Source: an uncultured Bacteroidales bacterium (GTDB lineage: Bacteria > Bacteroidota > Bacteroidia > Bacteroidales > P3). From it: a stretch of DNA of 7,236 bases. Position 1 is the stretch's first letter. Each line of letters opens with the position of its first letter. Positions 5,405-7,236 of the stretch are shown here, piece by piece. A program made the translations under genes and the position numbers. The stretch spans positions 1 to 7,236 of the forward strand of contig CALCUN010000110.1 of the NCBI GenBank assembly GCA_937906975.1, in the 5' to 3' direction. The notes beneath the pieces are model-generated. The model had not been told where the DNA came from. It was given only the letters and a program-made list of their open reading frames with translations, and made no database searches.

Positions 5405-7236
5405 TTTTTCTTTCCTTTTTTGTTTGTAGGCTCTTGATTTATGATTTCTTCAAGAGCTTTCTCGTCAATAGATTCAGGAGTCATTGTCTTTGGAATTTTG
5501 TAGTTGTTTCCATCGTACTTAATGTATGCTCCAAATCTACCATTTAATAACTCAGCACCATTAGCGAAAGTTTTGATAGGTAATTGTTTTTTGTTCTTTT
5601 CTTCCAATAAAGCAATACATTCTTCAAGGCTAATAGTCATAGGAGAAGAAGTCTTAGGAATAGAAGCGTTTACTTTGTTATGACTGATGTAAGGGCCAAA
5701 ACGACCTGTATTTGCTATAATATCCATTCCGTTGTATTGACCTACAACTCTTGGAAGTTTAAAAAGATTTAAGGCTTCTTCTAATGAAATTGTGTTAATG
5801 GATTGTTCTTTTGTCAAAGAAGCAAAACGAGGTTTTTCTTCATCGGTTGATTCTCCGATTTGTATCATTGCACCAAAGCGTCCAATCTTTGCATAGACGT
5901 TTTTGCCACTTTGAGGCTCTACTCCAAGCAAACGCTCGCTTGAAGGACGCTCTGTTTTTTCAGAAGCAAGGACTTCATTGTGGAAAGGAGTGTAAAAATC
6001 TCTAATCATATTTTTCCAATCTTCTTTTCCTTGTGCAATAGAGTCAAATTCTTTTTCTGCCTCTGCTGTAAAGTTGTAATCTATTACGTCAGTAAAGTGT
6101 TGAGAAAGAAAATCAGTAACAATTATTCCTATATCAGTAGGATTAAGTTTTGATTTCTCTGCTCCGTAATTTTCTTTTTTGCTTATTTGTTTTATTGAAT
6201 TGTTTTCAGAAATTATAATCTCTATTTCTCTAACCGAAGCAGGCTTATCCATTTTTATTACATACTCTCTTTTTTGTATTGTAGAGATTGTAGGAGCGTA
6301 AGTCGAAGGACGGCCAATTCCAAGGTCTTCTAATTTTTTTACAAGACTTGCTTCGTTGTAGCGAGGAGGGTGATTGTTGAATGTCTCTGTTGCCTTAGTA
6401 GTTAAATGTTGTAAATTTTCTCCTTGACTTACAGCAGGAAGAAGTTTTTGATTTGTATTTTCTGTTTCTTCCTCATCATTTGCAGTGTGTTGATAAACTT
6501 TCATAAATCCATCAAAAAGAATTACCTCACCTTGACAAAGATATTTCTCCTCACGATTAGAGATATTTATTGTGATGTTTGTTTTTTCAAGTTTTGCATC
6601 TGCCATTTGAGAGGCAATTGTGCGTTTTCTTATAAGGTCATAAAGCCTTTGAGCCGAAGAATCAAGATTTACCTCAGTATTGCTAAGGACGGTAGGACGA
6701 ATTGCTTCGTGAGCTTCTTGTGCTCCTTTTATTTTATTTGAGTATTTGCGAGATTTGAAATATTCTTCTCCATATTCTGCTATGATTAACTCTTTTGCTT
6801 GTGAGAGAGCAAGGTCTGAAAGATTTACAGAGTCCGTTCTCATATAAGTAATGTACCCTGCTTCATATAATTGTTGAGCAACCATCATTGTTCTTGCAAC
6901 AGGGAAGCCAAGTTTCCTACTTGCTTCTTGTTGAAGGGTAGAAGTAGTAAACGGTGCTGCGGGACTTTGTTTTGCAGGCTTTTTTTCCACTGCTTGAACG
7001 CTGAAATCTGCCAAGGAACTTTCTTTTAAAAATTCTAAGGCTTGCTCTTTTGTTTCAAATCGTTGGTTTAAAGTAGCCGAAATTAAGGCTTGCTTTGAGG
7101 TTTGAAAGTCTGCAACTACTTTATAGGTCTTATTTTCTTTGAAATTATTGATTTCTTTTTCTCTTTCTACAATTAGTCTAACGGCAACTGATTGAACTCT
7201 ACCAGCACTTAAAGAAGGCTTAACTTTTTTCCAAAG
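5401..7236 (-). CDS. topA: DNA topoisomerase I (type IA), N-terminal part outside the window
   Basis: TopA relaxes negative supercoils by cutting one DNA strand through a phosphotyrosine link. The frame is open to the window edge, giving 611 visible residues. It begins LWKKVKPSLSAGRVQSVAVR, a conserved segment after the Toprim domain. Roughly 150-170 residues, including Toprim, are therefore missing. The catalytic tyrosine is visible residue 131 (ITYMRTDS, codon 6844-6846). HEAIRPT (176-182) and GIGRPSTYAPT (306-316) follow. The C-terminus has no zinc-ribbon cysteines. It carries at least three topoisomerase C-terminal repeats marked by GRFG at visible residues 452, 511 and 566, and ends in a basic KKGKKK tail. 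This ribbon-free form is usual in Bacteroidota as I recall. A TTG at 7012-7014 is an internal leucine, not the start. The stop overlaps the next gene by four bases. Confidence 0.97.
   Translation of the reverse strand, partial: LWKKVKPSLSAGRVQSVAVRLIVEREKEINNFKENKTYKVVADFQTSKQALISATLNQRFETKEQALEFLKESSLADFSVQAVEKKPAKQSPAAPFTTSTLQQEASRKLGFPVARTMMVAQQLYEAGYITYMRTDSVNLSDLALSQAKELIIAEYGEEYFKSRKYSNKIKGAQEAHEAIRPTVLSNTEVNLDSSAQRLYDLIRKRTIASQMADAKLEKTNITINISNREEKYLCQGEVILFDGFMKVYQHTANDEEETENTNQKLLPAVSQGENLQHLTTKATETFNNHPPRYNEASLVKKLEDLGIGRPSTYAPTISTIQKREYVIKMDKPASVREIEIIISENNSIKQISKKENYGAEKSKLNPTDIGIIVTDFLSQHFTDVIDYNFTAEAEKEFDSIAQGKEDWKNMIRDFYTPFHNEVLASEKTERPSSERLLGVEPQSGKNVYAKIGRFGAMIQIGESTDEEKPRFASLTKEQSINTISLEEALNLFKLPRVVGQYNGMDIIANTGRFGPYISHNKVNASIPKTSSPMTISLEECIALLEEKNKKQLPIKTFANGAELLNGRFGAYIKYDGNNYKIPKTMTPESIDEKALEEIINQEPTNKKGKKK

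Noticed and set aside
6424..6741. Plus-strand open frame of 105 codons
   Set aside because: It is antisense to topA core coding sequence and is Cys/Phe/Ile-rich without a domain.

Overview
The window looks like AT-rich chromosomal DNA of a Bacteroidota member, most likely Bacteroidales. Four things point there: promoter -7 boxes of the TAnnTTTG type, almost no Shine-Dalgarno sequences, a surface protein with a type IX secretion (T9SS) C-terminal sorting domain, and RNase HII, PurQ and TopA proteins that read like Bacteroidales homologues. The T9SS signal argues against the genus Bacteroides itself. The exact taxon cannot be told from sequence alone.

Layout. Positions 1-53 are the 3' part of a tRNA with anticodon CAT, followed by a strong hairpin terminator (64-108). 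Positions 109-499 carry no gene. They hold two adjacent blocks of short repeats: four CTTAG-centred motifs exactly 21 bp apart, then a 47-bp duplication and five 13-bp dyads mostly on a 22-bp grid. A homopolymer-rich leader with a probable promoter follows. Positions 500-2374 (+) encode a secreted BspA-type leucine-rich-repeat protein ending in a T9SS sorting domain.

The rest is on the minus strand and is read from right to left: topA (5' end outside the window), a small outer-membrane beta-barrel protein overlapping topA by 4 bp, a polytopic DUF6427-like membrane protein, purQ with its own promoter, and rnhB starting with TTG one base after the purQ stop. The + and - genes converge near 2375-2460, where a hairpin inside the rnhB 3' end probably terminates the + transcript.

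The minus-strand genes are mostly housekeeping (DNA topology, purine synthesis, removal of RNA from DNA) with two envelope proteins. The + strand gene is accessory, and its upstream repeat-filled region is the least explained part of the window. I see no convincing undescribed multi-gene system. The phased repeat array at 111-325 is the best candidate for something new.
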